Assembly (NCBI RefSeq): GCF_014203705.1
Contig: NZ_JACHJR010000001.1
Coordinates: 4,402,001-4,466,000, forward strand
Source: Kitasatospora gansuensis
Lineage (GTDB): Bacteria; Actinomycetota; Actinomycetes; Streptomycetales; Streptomycetaceae
DNA length: 64,000 nt
Direction: 5' to 3'
A program made the position numbers and the translations under genes. Below are positions 18,151 through 26,820 of this stretch, piece after piece. Numbering within the stretch: position 1 is the stretch's first letter; each line of letters begins with the position of its first letter. The notes beneath the pieces were generated by a model. The model was given only the letters and a program-made list of their open reading frames with translations, searched no databases and had not been told where the DNA came from.

Positions 18151-18924
18151 TCAGGACTTCGTCCGGCCGATGGTCGGCAGGATGAAGTCCTGGATCAGGC
18201 CCTTGGCGTCCCGGACGATCGGCCGGAACACCCGGTAGCGGGAGAGGGTCAGGATCCGGGCCGCCATCGGCGTCGAGCGGCGGACGAACTCCCTGGTCCG
18301 CTCGGTGTCCGGGGTGCGGTCGAAGACCCAGTACAGGACGACCACCATCAGGTGCAGCCAGAGCAGGTCGGGCAGCAGCTCGACCAGCTCGGCGTCCAGC
18401 TTGCTGCTCAGGTCGGAGCCGGCCAGCACCTCGCGGAACAGCTCGACCGCCGTGGCCCGGGCCGGGTGCGACTCGTTCGAGAACGGGCTGAGCGAGCTGT
18501 TCGGGTCGGCGGCGGTGCGGAAGAACTGCGAGGCGAAGGAGTGGTAGTCCGCCGCGCAGTCCAGCCAGGAGACCAGCGCGATCTCCAGCCGGTCCGCGAA
18601 CTCGGTGTGGCCGACCATCCTGGCCCGGGCGTCGCGGGCGTGGTCGTGCGTCATCAGGTCGTAGAACCCCTGGATCAGGAATTCCTTCGACTCGAAGTAG
18701 TAGTAGGCGTTGCCGACCGAGACCCCGGCCTCGGCGGCGATCGCCCGCATGGTGGTCTTGTCGTACCCGCGCTCCCTGAACAGCCGCATCGCGGTGTCCA
18801 GGATCAGGGCCCGGGTCTGCTCGCTCTTGTCGGTCTTCGGTCTGGCCCGACCGCCCGGCAGCTCCGCGTTGCCGGGCTCGCTCGGGGTCGGTACCGGGTC
18901 CGTGACGTCGTTGGGCTGCTCCAC
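18151..18924 (-). CDS. TetR-family transcriptional regulator
   Basis: Regulator of about 257 residues. After a disordered acidic/proline leader of about 35 residues comes the TetR DNA-binding domain (ALILDTAMRLFRERGYDKTT, then IAAEAGVSVGNAYYYFESKE). The ligand-binding part of 180 residues resembles TetR_C proteins linked to membrane or lipid genes (ALVSWLDCAADYHSFASQFF). The start is placed at GTG 18924, where a palindrome overlaps the initiation region. Starts a little downstream are possible. Its promoter is shared with the divergent GNAT gene at 18971. Confidence 0.85.
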   Translation of the reverse strand: MEQPNDVTDPVPTPSEPGNAELPGGRARPKTDKSEQTRALILDTAMRLFRERGYDKTTMRAIAAEAGVSVGNAYYYFESKEFLIQGFYDLMTHDHARDARARMVGHTEFADRLEIALVSWLDCAADYHSFASQFFRTAADPNSSLSPFSNESHPARATAVELFREVLAGSDLSSKLDAELVELLPDLLWLHLMVVVLYWVFDRTPDTERTREFVRRSTPMAARILTLSRYRVFRPIVRDAKGLIQDFILPTIGRTKS

Positions 18925-18935
18925 GCCTGTGGAGC
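18918..18935. promoter_or_regulatory. Palindrome GCTCCAC-N4-GTGGAGC at TetR start
   Basis: Perfect 7-bp arms spanning the proposed GTG start of the TetR gene, in the 46-bp gap to the divergent GNAT gene. It could be the operator for both. Confidence 0.4.
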
Positions 18936-18970
18936 CTACCTTGGCGGGCCGGTGTGACAGGCTCGATGCC

Positions 18971-19489
18971 ATGGCACTCGAGATCCGCCCCGGTACCGCC
19001 GCCGACGCCCCGGCGGTCGCCGCCCTGCACAGCGCGAGCTGGCTGACCACGTACGCCGGCATGGTCCCGGCCGAGGCGCTCGGCGACGGCCTGGCCGAGG
19101 AGCGCCGCGAGCTCTGGGAGCTGCGGCTGACGGTCGACTACGGGGAGCCCGCCAACACCCCGCTGCTCCTGCTCGCCGAGCGGGGGCCCGAGCTGGACGG
19201 CTTCGCCTACCTGGTCCCGCAGCCGGACGGCCGGGTGCTGCTGGACAACCTGCACGTACGCCCCGGGCTGACCGGCGGCGGGATCGGCTCCCGGCTGCTG
19301 GCCGCCTGCCGGGCGCACTGCCCCGACCGCACCCTCTACCTGGAGGTGCTGCAGGCCAACACCCGGGCGATCGCCTTCTACGAGCGGGCGGGCGCGGTCC
19401 GCACCGACGACCGGATCGGCTGGTTCCCCGGCGGGTACCCGCTGCCCGAGTACGAGTACAGCTTCCCGGTCACGCCGCCAGGGCACTGA
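18971..19489 (+). CDS. GNAT family N-acetyltransferase
   Basis: Single-domain acetyltransferase of 172 residues. The acetyl-CoA binding motif is VRPGLTGGGIGSRLLAACRA near residues 95-115, preceded by the strand VLLDNLHV and followed by LYLEVLQANTRAIAFYERAG, the usual GNAT C-terminal motif. The start ATG at 18971 begins with the family-typical strand LEIRPGTAADAPAVAALH. The substrate cannot be predicted. Its 3' end overlaps the MFS gene on the other strand by 20 bp. Confidence 0.88.
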   Translation: MALEIRPGTAADAPAVAALHSASWLTTYAGMVPAEALGDGLAEERRELWELRLTVDYGEPANTPLLLLAERGPELDGFAYLVPQPDGRVLLDNLHVRPGLTGGGIGSRLLAACRAHCPDRTLYLEVLQANTRAIAFYERAGAVRTDDRIGWFPGGYPLPEYEYSFPVTPPGH

Positions 19490-20858
19490 GCCCCGGCGCC
19501 GGGCGAGCGCGCAGGCGGCGGCGTCCGGCCAGCGCGGTCAGCAGGGCCAGCCCGGCGGCCCCGGCTGGCACCAGGAAGCCGGTGCCCGGGGCGGCCTGCT
19601 GGGCGACCACCCCGCCGAGCGCCGCCCCGGTGGAGATCCCGACCAGGATGCCCGCCACCGCCACGCCCATGCCCTCGTTCAACTGCCGGGCGGGCAACAG
19701 CTCCTGAACCATCGTCATCCCGGCCACCATGGTCGGCGCGGTCCCCGAACCGGCCACGAACAGCGTCAGCCCGAGCACCGCGAGCCCGGCCCCGGAGAGC
19801 CCGGCGGCCAGCGGGAGCAGCAGCAGGACGGTCATCGCCGTCACCCCGAGCACCAGGCCCTGTCCGGCCGATCTTGCCGGGCGCGCGACGCTGGGCATCC
19901 CGCCTGGACGCACGGCCGGAACGGCCAAGTACGACCCAGTACGAGGCCGTTCCGGCCGCACGCCCAGCCGGGCGCCCAACGCCGCGCGCTGATCCGACAA
20001 GATCGACCGGACAGGGCCTGGCCGCCGGGTGGCGCCGGCCCGGCCCCGGTACAGCCCGAGGACCAGCCCGGAGGCGCAGGACCCGGCCGCCACCAGCGCC
20101 AACAGCCCACCGGCCAACGGCTGCCGGCCGAGCGCGTCGGCGTACGCGATGGTGGTGACCTCCATCGAGCCGAACACTACCCCGGTCGCGGCGAAGACCA
20201 GTACCAGCACCCGAAGTCCGCCGTCCCTCAGCGCGCCCCGTCCGGCGGTCTCCGCCGGGGGCTGCACCGGCGGTTCGGTCCGCCGCTGGGCGGCGAACAG
20301 CAGCAGCCCGGCCGAGCCGAGCAGCACACCGGCCAGCAGCCCGGCCTCCGGGAAGAGCGAGGTGCAGAGCAGCATGGCGAGCACCGGGCCGCCCATGAAG
20401 CAGAGCTCGTCCAGCGCCTGTTCGAGGGAGTTGGCGACGTGCCGGGCCGCCGGGTCGTCCCGGTAGAGGTGCGCCCAGCGGGCCCGGGCCATGCCGCCCA
20501 GGTTGGGGACCACCGCGGAGGCCGTGCAGCAGAGGAAGAGCGTCCAGGCGGGGGCGCCGAAGTGCGCGCAGAGCAGCAGCCCGGCCGTCGGCCAGACCGC
20601 CAGCAGCACGGACCAGGCAGAGATCCGGCCCTGCCCGTACCGGTCCACCAGCCGCCCGGAGATCGGCAGTGCGACCGCGACCGCCACCACGCCGGCCGCC
20701 GAGACCGCCCCGGCCAGCGCGTACGAGTCGCGACGGGTGGCGATCAGCACCACGGTGCTGACCCCGGTCATCGCGAAGGACAGCCGGGCGAACAGGCCGG
20801 TCAGCGTGAAGGCGAGCGCGCCGGGGGCGGCGAACAGGCGGCGGTACGAGGCGAACAC
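19470..20858 (-). CDS. MFS transporter interrupted in frame by a palindromic element
   Basis: Major facilitator permease of 462 residues with twelve predicted membrane segments; a drug or metabolite exporter is likely. The N-terminal half has VDRYGQGRISAWS in the TM2-3 loop. Between the eighth and ninth segments is a foreign-looking polar stretch of about 55 residues (from RPGPVRSILSDQRAALGARL to ARPARSAGQG). It is encoded by a 169-bp imperfect palindrome, and the frame stays open through it. Without it the length would match ordinary MFS permeases. The LysR gene at 20994 is divergent and may regulate it. Function with the insertion is untested. Confidence 0.85.
   Translation of the reverse strand: MFASYRRLFAAPGALAFTLTGLFARLSFAMTGVSTVVLIATRRDSYALAGAVSAAGVVAVAVALPISGRLVDRYGQGRISAWSVLLAVWPTAGLLLCAHFGAPAWTLFLCCTASAVVPNLGGMARARWAHLYRDDPAARHVANSLEQALDELCFMGGPVLAMLLCTSLFPEAGLLAGVLLGSAGLLLFAAQRRTEPPVQPPAETAGRGALRDGGLRVLVLVFAATGVVFGSMEVTTIAYADALGRQPLAGGLLALVAAGSCASGLVLGLYRGRAGATRRPGPVRSILSDQRAALGARLGVRPERPRTGSYLAVPAVRPGGMPSVARPARSAGQGLVLGVTAMTVLLLLPLAAGLSGAGLAVLGLTLFVAGSGTAPTMVAGMTMVQELLPARQLNEGMGVAVAGILVGISTGAALGGVVAQQAAPGTGFLVPAGAAGLALLTALAGRRRLRARPAPGLSALAA
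19853..20021. repeat. 169-bp palindromic element inside the MFS coding sequence
   Basis: The left arm starts CCAGGCCCTGTCCGG and the right arm ends with its exact complement. The arms stay paired for about 75 nt around a small centre with GTAC-N6-GTAC. I count two short indels. Outside the ambiguously aligned indel region, the substitutions between arms are C/T or A/G of the kind that leaves G-U pairs in the MFS-sense (minus-strand) RNA. It lies in a loop region of the permease and keeps the reading frame, so it resembles a protein-tolerated palindromic repeat or MITE. I could not identify the family. Confidence 0.8.
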
Positions 20859-20993
20859 GGAACTCCTGGGGTGGGCACGGGGTGTGTGCCCAGCCTCCCG
20901 GCGGCCGGCTGCGCTGGTCCAACACTTGTTCGGCCCGATTCACGCGGTTCTGTTGTCAATGAGGGGTCAAGCCGCAGGGTCTAAGGTGCGGGG

Positions 20994-21962
20994 ATGCCCC
21001 GTGACCTGCACCCGCGTCTGCTGCGCGGCTTCGCCACGACCGCCGAGACCCTGCACTTCGGCCGGGCCGCCGAGCGGCTGCACGTGGCGCAGCAGGCGCT
21101 CAGCCGGGACGTCCGCGCGCTGGAGCAGGCGCTCGGGCTGCGGCTGTTCGACCGGAGCACCCGCAGCGTGCGGCTCACGCCGGACGGGGAGCGGCTGCTG
21201 CCGAAGGTCCGTCGGCTGCTGGCGCTGCACGACGAGCTGCTGGACGGGGAGGCCGGGCACCGGCCGCTGCTGGTGGATCTGAACAACGACGTCACCGGGG
21301 ACGATCTGACCGCCGTCCGGCTGCTCGCGGCGGCCAGGGCGGCCCGGCCCGAACTGGAGCTGCTGGCCCGGTTCCACGGTGGTCTGGCCGCTGCGGCGGC
21401 GGAGCTGACGGCCCATCGGCTGGACGTCTCGTTCGGCCGGTTCGCCGGACTGCCGGCCGGGCTGCGGTCCCAACTGGCGCAGTTGCCGGTGCGGTTCGAG
21501 GAGATGGCGGTCTTCCTGCCGTCCGGCCATCCGCTGGCCGCGCTGCCCGAGGTGCCGCTGGGCGCGCTGGCGGGGCATCCGGTGGACATCTGCGCGGGGA
21601 ACCCGGCGACCACCGAGTGGACCGAGCTCGGGCGGCGGCTGCTGGGCGCGCACGGTCTGCTCGCGGCGGCCCCGCACAGCCCGCCGGTCGGGGTGGAGGA
21701 GGTCGGGCACTATCTGGCCCGGCACGGTGAGGCGATGCTGACCACGACCGGCGGCCCCGGGATACCCGGGGCCGTCACCCGTCCGCTGGTCGATCCGGTG
21801 CCGCTCAGTCTGGTGAGCCTGGTGCACCGCCCGGAGCTGCGTCATCCGGGATTCACCGCGTTGCGCGAGGCGGTTGCCGAACTCGGCTCGCGCGAGGGGT
21901 GGTTGCGGCGTCCGCCGGTGAGCTGGCTGCCCGCCGAGGATGCCGCGCTGCTGCCCGGGTGA
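20994..21962 (+). CDS. LysR-family transcriptional regulator
   Basis: Regulator of 322 residues. The N-terminal winged helix-turn-helix is canonical (LLRGFATTAETLHFGRAAER, then HVAQQALSRDVRALEQALGL). The substrate-binding domain follows from about residue 90 (LLVDLNNDVTGDDLTAVRLL). It is divergent from the MFS gene with a 135-bp intergenic region, the classic layout for LysR control of a neighbouring transporter. The inducer is not predictable. ATG start at 20994. Confidence 0.9.
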   Translation: MPRDLHPRLLRGFATTAETLHFGRAAERLHVAQQALSRDVRALEQALGLRLFDRSTRSVRLTPDGERLLPKVRRLLALHDELLDGEAGHRPLLVDLNNDVTGDDLTAVRLLAAARAARPELELLARFHGGLAAAAAELTAHRLDVSFGRFAGLPAGLRSQLAQLPVRFEEMAVFLPSGHPLAALPEVPLGALAGHPVDICAGNPATTEWTELGRRLLGAHGLLAAAPHSPPVGVEEVGHYLARHGEAMLTTTGGPGIPGAVTRPLVDPVPLSLVSLVHRPELRHPGFTALREAVAELGSREGWLRRPPVSWLPAEDAALLPG

Positions 21963-21984
21963 CCGGGCGTCAGATGGTCGGGTC

Positions 21985-22599
21985 TCAGACGCTCTTCACG
22001 GCCGAGATGTCGAAGCTGAGCTTCACCTTCTCGCCGATCAGCACGCCACCGGTCTCCAGCGCGGCGTTGTAGGTCAGGCCCCAGGCGGTGCGGTCGACGG
22101 TGGCGCTGCCCTCGAAGCCGACCCGCTGGGCGCCGTAGACGTCCGTCGCGCTGCCGGTGTACTCCAGGTCGAGGACCACCTGGCCGGTGGTGCCCTTGAT
22201 GGTGAGGTCACCGGTCATCCGGTACGAGTCGTCGCGCAGCCGCTCGGCCGAGGTGGAGCGGAAGGTGATCTCCGGGAAGGTCTCGGCCTCGAAGAAGTCG
22301 CCGGTGCGCAGGTGCTCGTCGCGCTGGGTGTTGCTGGTGTCGATGCTGGCGACCTTGATGGTCAGCGCGGCGGTGGAGTTCTCCGGGTTGCTGCCGTCCA
22401 GGTGCAGCAGGCCGTCGTGCTCGGCGAAGACGCCGCGCACGTTGGTGACCATCGCGTGGCGGACCGCGAAGCCGATCGCGCTGTGCGAGGCGTCGATGGT
22501 GTAGTCACCGGTCAGGTGCGCCAGGTCGGGCCCGGCGGGGGCCGTGGCGACGGCGGTGCTGGTGGTGGCGGCCTTGCTGGTGCGGTTGAAGATGCCCAT
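21985..22599 (-). CDS. YceI family protein
   Basis: Protein of 204 residues with a YceI lipocalin-like beta barrel that binds polyisoprenoid or amphiphilic ligands. The family opening TGDYTIDASHSAIGFAVRHA is at residues 30-50, followed by VRGVFAEHDGLLHLD and TFRSTSAERLRDDSYRMTGD. Residues 1-25 are Ala/Thr-rich and not a convincing signal peptide, so it is probably cytoplasmic as in other streptomycete members. ATG at 22599 with GAGGAGAAGCC directly upstream. It stands alone on its strand, converging on the LysR gene. Confidence 0.92.
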   Translation of the reverse strand: MGIFNRTSKAATTSTAVATAPAGPDLAHLTGDYTIDASHSAIGFAVRHAMVTNVRGVFAEHDGLLHLDGSNPENSTAALTIKVASIDTSNTQRDEHLRTGDFFEAETFPEITFRSTSAERLRDDSYRMTGDLTIKGTTGQVVLDLEYTGSATDVYGAQRVGFEGSATVDRTAWGLTYNAALETGGVLIGEKVKLSFDISAVKSV

Positions 22600-22692
22600 G
22601 GCTTCTCCTCGGGTCGGAAGCCATTTGTTTAGGCTTCAACTTGTTGGCGTGCCACCACCATAACCCGGTTTCGTTCAATGTTCAACCAAGGC

Positions 22693-23223
22693 TCACTCGC
22701 GGCCCCCGTTGACCTCCGCGACCAGCTCCAGGGCGGTGCGGCCGTCCAGGGTCTCCCGGATGATGTCCGCGTGCCCGGCGTGCCGGGCCACCTCGGTGCA
22801 CAGGTGGGTGAGGATCCAGCGCGCCGTCCGGCGGCTGTTGGGCGGGAACCAGGGCGCATCCGCCAGGGCCGCGTCCGTCTCCAGGTCCGGCAGTGCCCGG
22901 ATGATCCGGTCGGTCTCGGCCGCGATCTCCTCGTACTGCTTCAGCCAGTCGGCCACCGTCTCGCCGTCCAGCAGCCGGTGCTGGTCCGCCCAGGGCTGCT
23001 GGGTCAGCTCACGGCCCATCAGGGTGCCCTCGGTCCAGTGCTGCTCGCAGGTGGCCACGTGCTTGAGCAGGCCGCCCAGCGACAGGCTGCTCGCGGTCGG
23101 GGTGGCCCGCGCCTGCTCCTCGGTGAGGCCGTGCACCGAGCGGCGCACCGCGCCCCGGTGCGCCTCCAGGAAGGCCAGCAGCCCCTCGCGCTCGTTCGTC
23201 TCCGCAGCCACCAGAACCACCAT
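22693..23223 (-). CDS. DinB family protein
   Basis: DinB-like four-helix protein of about 176 residues, from a family of thiol-dependent or metal-bound enzymes that includes mycothiol-dependent S-transferases. The metal-binding pattern is present: His in LGGLLKHVATCEQHWTEG and a third His in HLCTEVARHAGHADIIRE. Start chosen at ATG 23223 because AAAGGTGAG lies 5-8 bases upstream; a GTG three codons earlier is possible. Genuine substrate unknown. In mycothiol producers these often help detoxify electrophiles. Confidence 0.85.
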   Translation of the reverse strand: MVVLVAAETNEREGLLAFLEAHRGAVRRSVHGLTEEQARATPTASSLSLGGLLKHVATCEQHWTEGTLMGRELTQQPWADQHRLLDGETVADWLKQYEEIAAETDRIIRALPDLETDAALADAPWFPPNSRRTARWILTHLCTEVARHAGHADIIRETLDGRTALELVAEVNGGRE

Positions 23224-23357
23224 GTCGCTCACCTTTTCGTCGGGCGGGTTTCCCCCGCTTCGGTACGACCAAAGGTAGGCGGCAACTAGGCCAGATCCTG
23301 TCCGCTATGCCCTCCGGCTAGGGTGAAACCCTGCTGCCGTTCCCGGGAGGCCCGCCG

Positions 23358-26300
23358 ATGTACGCCCTGCACGCGCTCTGGCGGGCCGACGGCGCGCTGG
23401 CGCTCTGGGCCGAGGACGCCCGCGCCTACACGGCGGCCCGCCTGCACCGCCCGGGCGGTGCCCCGGTGGCCGCCACCGCGCACCCGTTCGCCGCCCCGGC
23501 CGCCGAGGTGGCCCGGCTGCTCGCCGCCCTCGGCCCCGGCCCCGGCTGGCTCGCCGAACAGGCCCCCGAACGGTGGAGCACCCTGCGGCTGCCCAGCCTC
23601 AGCGGCGCCCCCACCCCCTCCCCGCAGCTGCCGATCGGCGCCACCGGCCGGGGCGTCTCGCTGACCGCGTGGCGGGTGCCGGTGCTGCTCTTCCCGCAGG
23701 CCGAGGCGGCCCAGCTGCTGGGCGAGCTGTTCGACCCGTACTGGTCCGGCGCCAGCCTCGAACTCCCGGGCGTCGAAGGGTCGGTGGAGCTCGCGTACGG
23801 TGCCTCGCTGCGCTGGCTGACCGCCGTCCACGACCTGGCCTGGCGGCTGGCCGGCCGGGGCAGGGCACTGCCGGTGCTGCGCGAGCGGGACGGCATCCCG
23901 TACGCCACCTGGCAGCCCGCCCCCGAGCGGGCCGACCGGCGGGAGGCGGACGCGCTGGTCCGGGGCTGCCCGCCGGCCGTGCTGGCGGAGGGCCGGACCG
24001 GTGCGGCGGAGCTGGTCGCCGAGCTGCTCGACCGCTTCGTCGACCAGGAGATCAGGACCGCGCTGGACGGCGCGGCTCCTGGTGGTGACGGTGCGTCAGT
24101 GGCCTGGTGGGCCGCGCTCCACCGCGCCGACGGACGGTTCGAGGCGCCCGCGGCCGAGCTGGCCGAGCTGCGCGAACAGCTCGCGGTCTGGCTGGCGGGG
24201 TCGCCCCCGACGGACAGTCCGGTCCGGCTCTGCTTCCGGCTCTCCGAACCGCTCGGGCCCTCCGACAGCGACCCTGAAGGCCGGCCGAACGACGACGACT
24301 GGCAGCTCGACTTCCTGATCCAGGCGGTCGACCAGCCCTCCCTGCTGATCCCGGCCGCCGAACTCTGGGACGGTGGACCGGCGTTCGCCGCCCTGGCCCG
24401 GCAGCTCGCCGACCCGGTGGAGAGCTACCTGGCCGAGCTCGACCGCGCTGCCCTCCGCCGTCCCGAGCTGCGCCCCGGCCGGGGCCGCCGTCCGACCGGC
24501 CTGCGACTGGACCGGGCCGGGGCGCTCGACTTCCTGCGCAGTGCCGCACCCGCCCTGACCGAGGCCGGGTTCGGCGTCCTGCTGCCCGCCTGGTGGCAGC
24601 GCAGGCCCGGCCTCGGCCTCGCGCTGACCGCCACCCGGACCGCACCGCCCGGCACGGTGGAGCGGGCCGCCCAGGTCGACCGGGACGCCGTGGTGGACTT
24701 CCGCTGGCAGGCCGCGATCGGCGAAGTCAAGCTCACCCAGCAGGAGTTGACTGACCTCGGGGCCGCCCAGCAGGGCCTGGTCCGACTGCGTGGCCGCTGG
24801 GTCGAGGTGGATGCCGGGCAGATTGCCGCCGCCCTCGGCTTCCTTACCCGGCACGGCACCGGATCGCTTCCGACGGCCGAACTGCTCCGGCTCGCCCTCG
24901 ACCCGACGGCCACCGCCGGCGGCCTCCCGATCACCGAGGTCACCGCCACCGGTCCGCTCGGCGAGCTGCTGGCGGGCCGGACCCAGGACACCGCCGCACC
25001 CGCCCTGCCGCCGGACTTCGGGGCCACCCTCCGCCCGTACCAGGAACGGGGGTTGGCCTGGCTGCACGGCCTCGCCCGGCTGGGTCTCGGCGGCGTGCTG
25101 GCCGACGACATGGGCCTCGGCAAGACCGTCCAGACGCTGGCCCTGCTGGCCGCCGAGCAGCACGCGGGCGCCGCGACCGGCCCCACCCTGCTGGTCTGCC
25201 CGATGTCGCTGGTCGGCAACTGGCAGCGCGAGGCGGCCCGGTTCGCGCCGATGCTCCGGGTGCACGTCCACCACGGCAGCGAGCGCGGCTCGGCGATCCC
25301 GCCCGCCGACCTGGTGATCACCACGTACGGGGTGCTCCAGCGGGACGCCCGGGCGCTCGCGGGCACGCAGTGGCGGCGGGTGGTCGCCGACGAGGCGCAG
25401 TACGTCAAGAACTCCGCCACCGCCCAGTCCAGGGCGCTGCGTTCGCTCCCGGTGACGGTGCACCGGATCGCGCTCACCGGCACGCCGGTGGAGAACCGGC
25501 TGGCCGAGCTGCACGCCATCCTGGACTTCGCGAACCCGGGCCTGTTCGGCAGTACGGAGTCGTTCCGGGAGCGGTTCGCCGTCCCGGTCGAGCAGCACGG
25601 CAGTGCTGACGCCGGGTCACAACTGCGCAGGCTCAGCGGCCCGTTCGTGCTCCGGCGGCTGAAGACCGACCCGGTGATCGCCGCCGAACTGCCCGCCAAG
25701 CAGGAGATCACCGTCTGGTGCAACCTCACCGCCGAACAGGCCGGGCTCTACCAGGCGGTGGTCGCCGACGTCCTGCACCGGGAGCAGGGCATCCGCGGTG
25801 TCGAGCGCAAGGCCACCGTGCTGGCGGCGATCGGCAAGCTCAAGCAGGTCTGCAACCACCCGGCCCAACTCCTGCACGACCGCTCGCCGTTGGGCGACCG
25901 CTCGGGCAAGGTCGCCCGGCTGGAGGAGCTGCTCACCGAGGCACTGGCCGAGGGCGACCGGGTGCTGGTCTTCACCCAGTACGCCGAGTTCGGCCGGCTG
26001 CTCCAGCCGCACCTGACCGAGCGGCTCGGCGAGGAGGTGCTCTACCTGCACGGCGGCGTCCCCAAGCACCGGCGGGAGGAACTGGTCACGCGCTTCCAGG
26101 CCCCCGACGGCCCCCGGGTCTTCCTGCTCTCGCTCCGGGCCGGCGGCACCGGGCTCAACCTCACCGCCGCCAACCAGGTCATCCACCTCGACCGCTGGTG
26201 GAACCCGGCGGTCGAGGACCAGGCCACCGACCGGGCCTTCCGGATCGGCCAGCGCCGTGACGTCCAGGTCCGCCGCCTGGTCTGCGTCGGCACCGTCGAG

Positions 26301-26444
26301 GAACGGATCGCCGAGCTGATCGAGGCCAAACGCGCCCTCGCGGAGGCCGCCGTCTCCACCGAGGAACAGTGGCTCACCGGCCTGGACCCCAGCACCCTAC
26401 GGGAGTTGGTCACCCTCTCCGCCGACGCGATCGGAGCCGTCTGA
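23358..26444 (+). CDS. SNF2-family DEAD/DEAH-box helicase
   Basis: Helicase-like ATPase of 1028 residues. The first 550 residues are the SNF2-associated N-terminal region of bacterial homologues. The motor follows: DDMGLGKTVQTLALL (Walker A), VADEAQYVKNSATAQSRALR (DEAQ box), ALTGTPVENRLAELH (motif III), then helicase C with LRAGGTGLNLTAANQVIHLD and WWNPAVEDQATDRAFRIGQR. Such actinobacterial genes usually sit beside a SWIM zinc-finger gene, and here only a small partner follows with overlapping stop and start. The role is DNA translocation or remodelling, possibly in repair or defence. ATG at 23358 with GGGAGG upstream. Confidence 0.93.
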   Translation: MYALHALWRADGALALWAEDARAYTAARLHRPGGAPVAATAHPFAAPAAEVARLLAALGPGPGWLAEQAPERWSTLRLPSLSGAPTPSPQLPIGATGRGVSLTAWRVPVLLFPQAEAAQLLGELFDPYWSGASLELPGVEGSVELAYGASLRWLTAVHDLAWRLAGRGRALPVLRERDGIPYATWQPAPERADRREADALVRGCPPAVLAEGRTGAAELVAELLDRFVDQEIRTALDGAAPGGDGASVAWWAALHRADGRFEAPAAELAELREQLAVWLAGSPPTDSPVRLCFRLSEPLGPSDSDPEGRPNDDDWQLDFLIQAVDQPSLLIPAAELWDGGPAFAALARQLADPVESYLAELDRAALRRPELRPGRGRRPTGLRLDRAGALDFLRSAAPALTEAGFGVLLPAWWQRRPGLGLALTATRTAPPGTVERAAQVDRDAVVDFRWQAAIGEVKLTQQELTDLGAAQQGLVRLRGRWVEVDAGQIAAALGFLTRHGTGSLPTAELLRLALDPTATAGGLPITEVTATGPLGELLAGRTQDTAAPALPPDFGATLRPYQERGLAWLHGLARLGLGGVLADDMGLGKTVQTLALLAAEQHAGAATGPTLLVCPMSLVGNWQREAARFAPMLRVHVHHGSERGSAIPPADLVITTYGVLQRDARALAGTQWRRVVADEAQYVKNSATAQSRALRSLPVTVHRIALTGTPVENRLAELHAILDFANPGLFGSTESFRERFAVPVEQHGSADAGSQLRRLSGPFVLRRLKTDPVIAAELPAKQEITVWCNLTAEQAGLYQAVVADVLHREQGIRGVERKATVLAAIGKLKQVCNHPAQLLHDRSPLGDRSGKVARLEELLTEALAEGDRVLVFTQYAEFGRLLQPHLTERLGEEVLYLHGGVPKHRREELVTRFQAPDGPRVFLLSLRAGGTGLNLTAANQVIHLDRWWNPAVEDQATDRAFRIGQRRDVQVRRLVCVGTVEERIAELIEAKRALAEAAVSTEEQWLTGLDPSTLRELVTLSADAIGAV

Positions 26445-26650
26445 TGGAACACGACCCGCTGAAGCCCGACCCGCTGGCCCGCTTCTGGGACGGTGACGTC
26501 ACCCTGCAAGCCGCTGCCCCTGCCCCCGCCCCCGTCGAGGGATTCCCGACCGACGGCCTCGGCCCGTCCGGCATCCGGATCGGCGGACGGGAGCTGAGCG
26601 TCCTGCTGGCCGAGACCTACCGCCGGCTGTCCAACCCGGACGGGAGCTGA
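26444..26650 (+). CDS. 68-residue protein, possible remnant of a SWIM zinc-finger partner
   Basis: The ATG overlaps the helicase stop (TGATG), so it is translated with it. The sequence (EHDPLKPDPLARFWDGDVTL near the start, then IRIGGRELSVLLAETYRRL) resembles, from memory, the C-terminal tail of the SWIM-containing proteins that normally accompany this helicase. The Cys/His zinc motif is absent. Either it is a stand-alone C-terminal module or the rest of the gene was lost. No signal peptide or membrane segment. Confidence 0.6.
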   Translation: MEHDPLKPDPLARFWDGDVTLQAAAPAPAPVEGFPTDGLGPSGIRIGGRELSVLLAETYRRLSNPDGS

Positions 26651-26722
26651 CCCCGGCTCAGCCCCGCTCTTTGGTAGGGTGCGGTCCCGGTAGTACACGA
26701 CTCGACCCAGGAGGTGACACCC

Positions 26723-26773
26723 ATGACCGCTCGACCCGTACGGGTGCCCTCCTCCGTCGCCCCGCCGCACTGA
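26723..26773 (+). CDS. Upstream leader ORF, 16 residues
   Basis: MTARPVRVPSSVAPPH with a strong ribosome-binding site, AGGAGGTGACACCC, just before its ATG. It sits 47 bases ahead of the HemK-like methyltransferase gene, in the 170-bp gap after the SNF2 unit. Leader ORFs of this kind can couple or attenuate expression. No terminator/antiterminator pair was identified, so the role is open. Confidence 0.45.
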   Translation: MTARPVRVPSSVAPPH

Positions 26774-26820
26774 CCGGCAGGCCACGAGGGCGCTCTTCGT
26801 CCGCTCGAAAGGCCGCTGTC

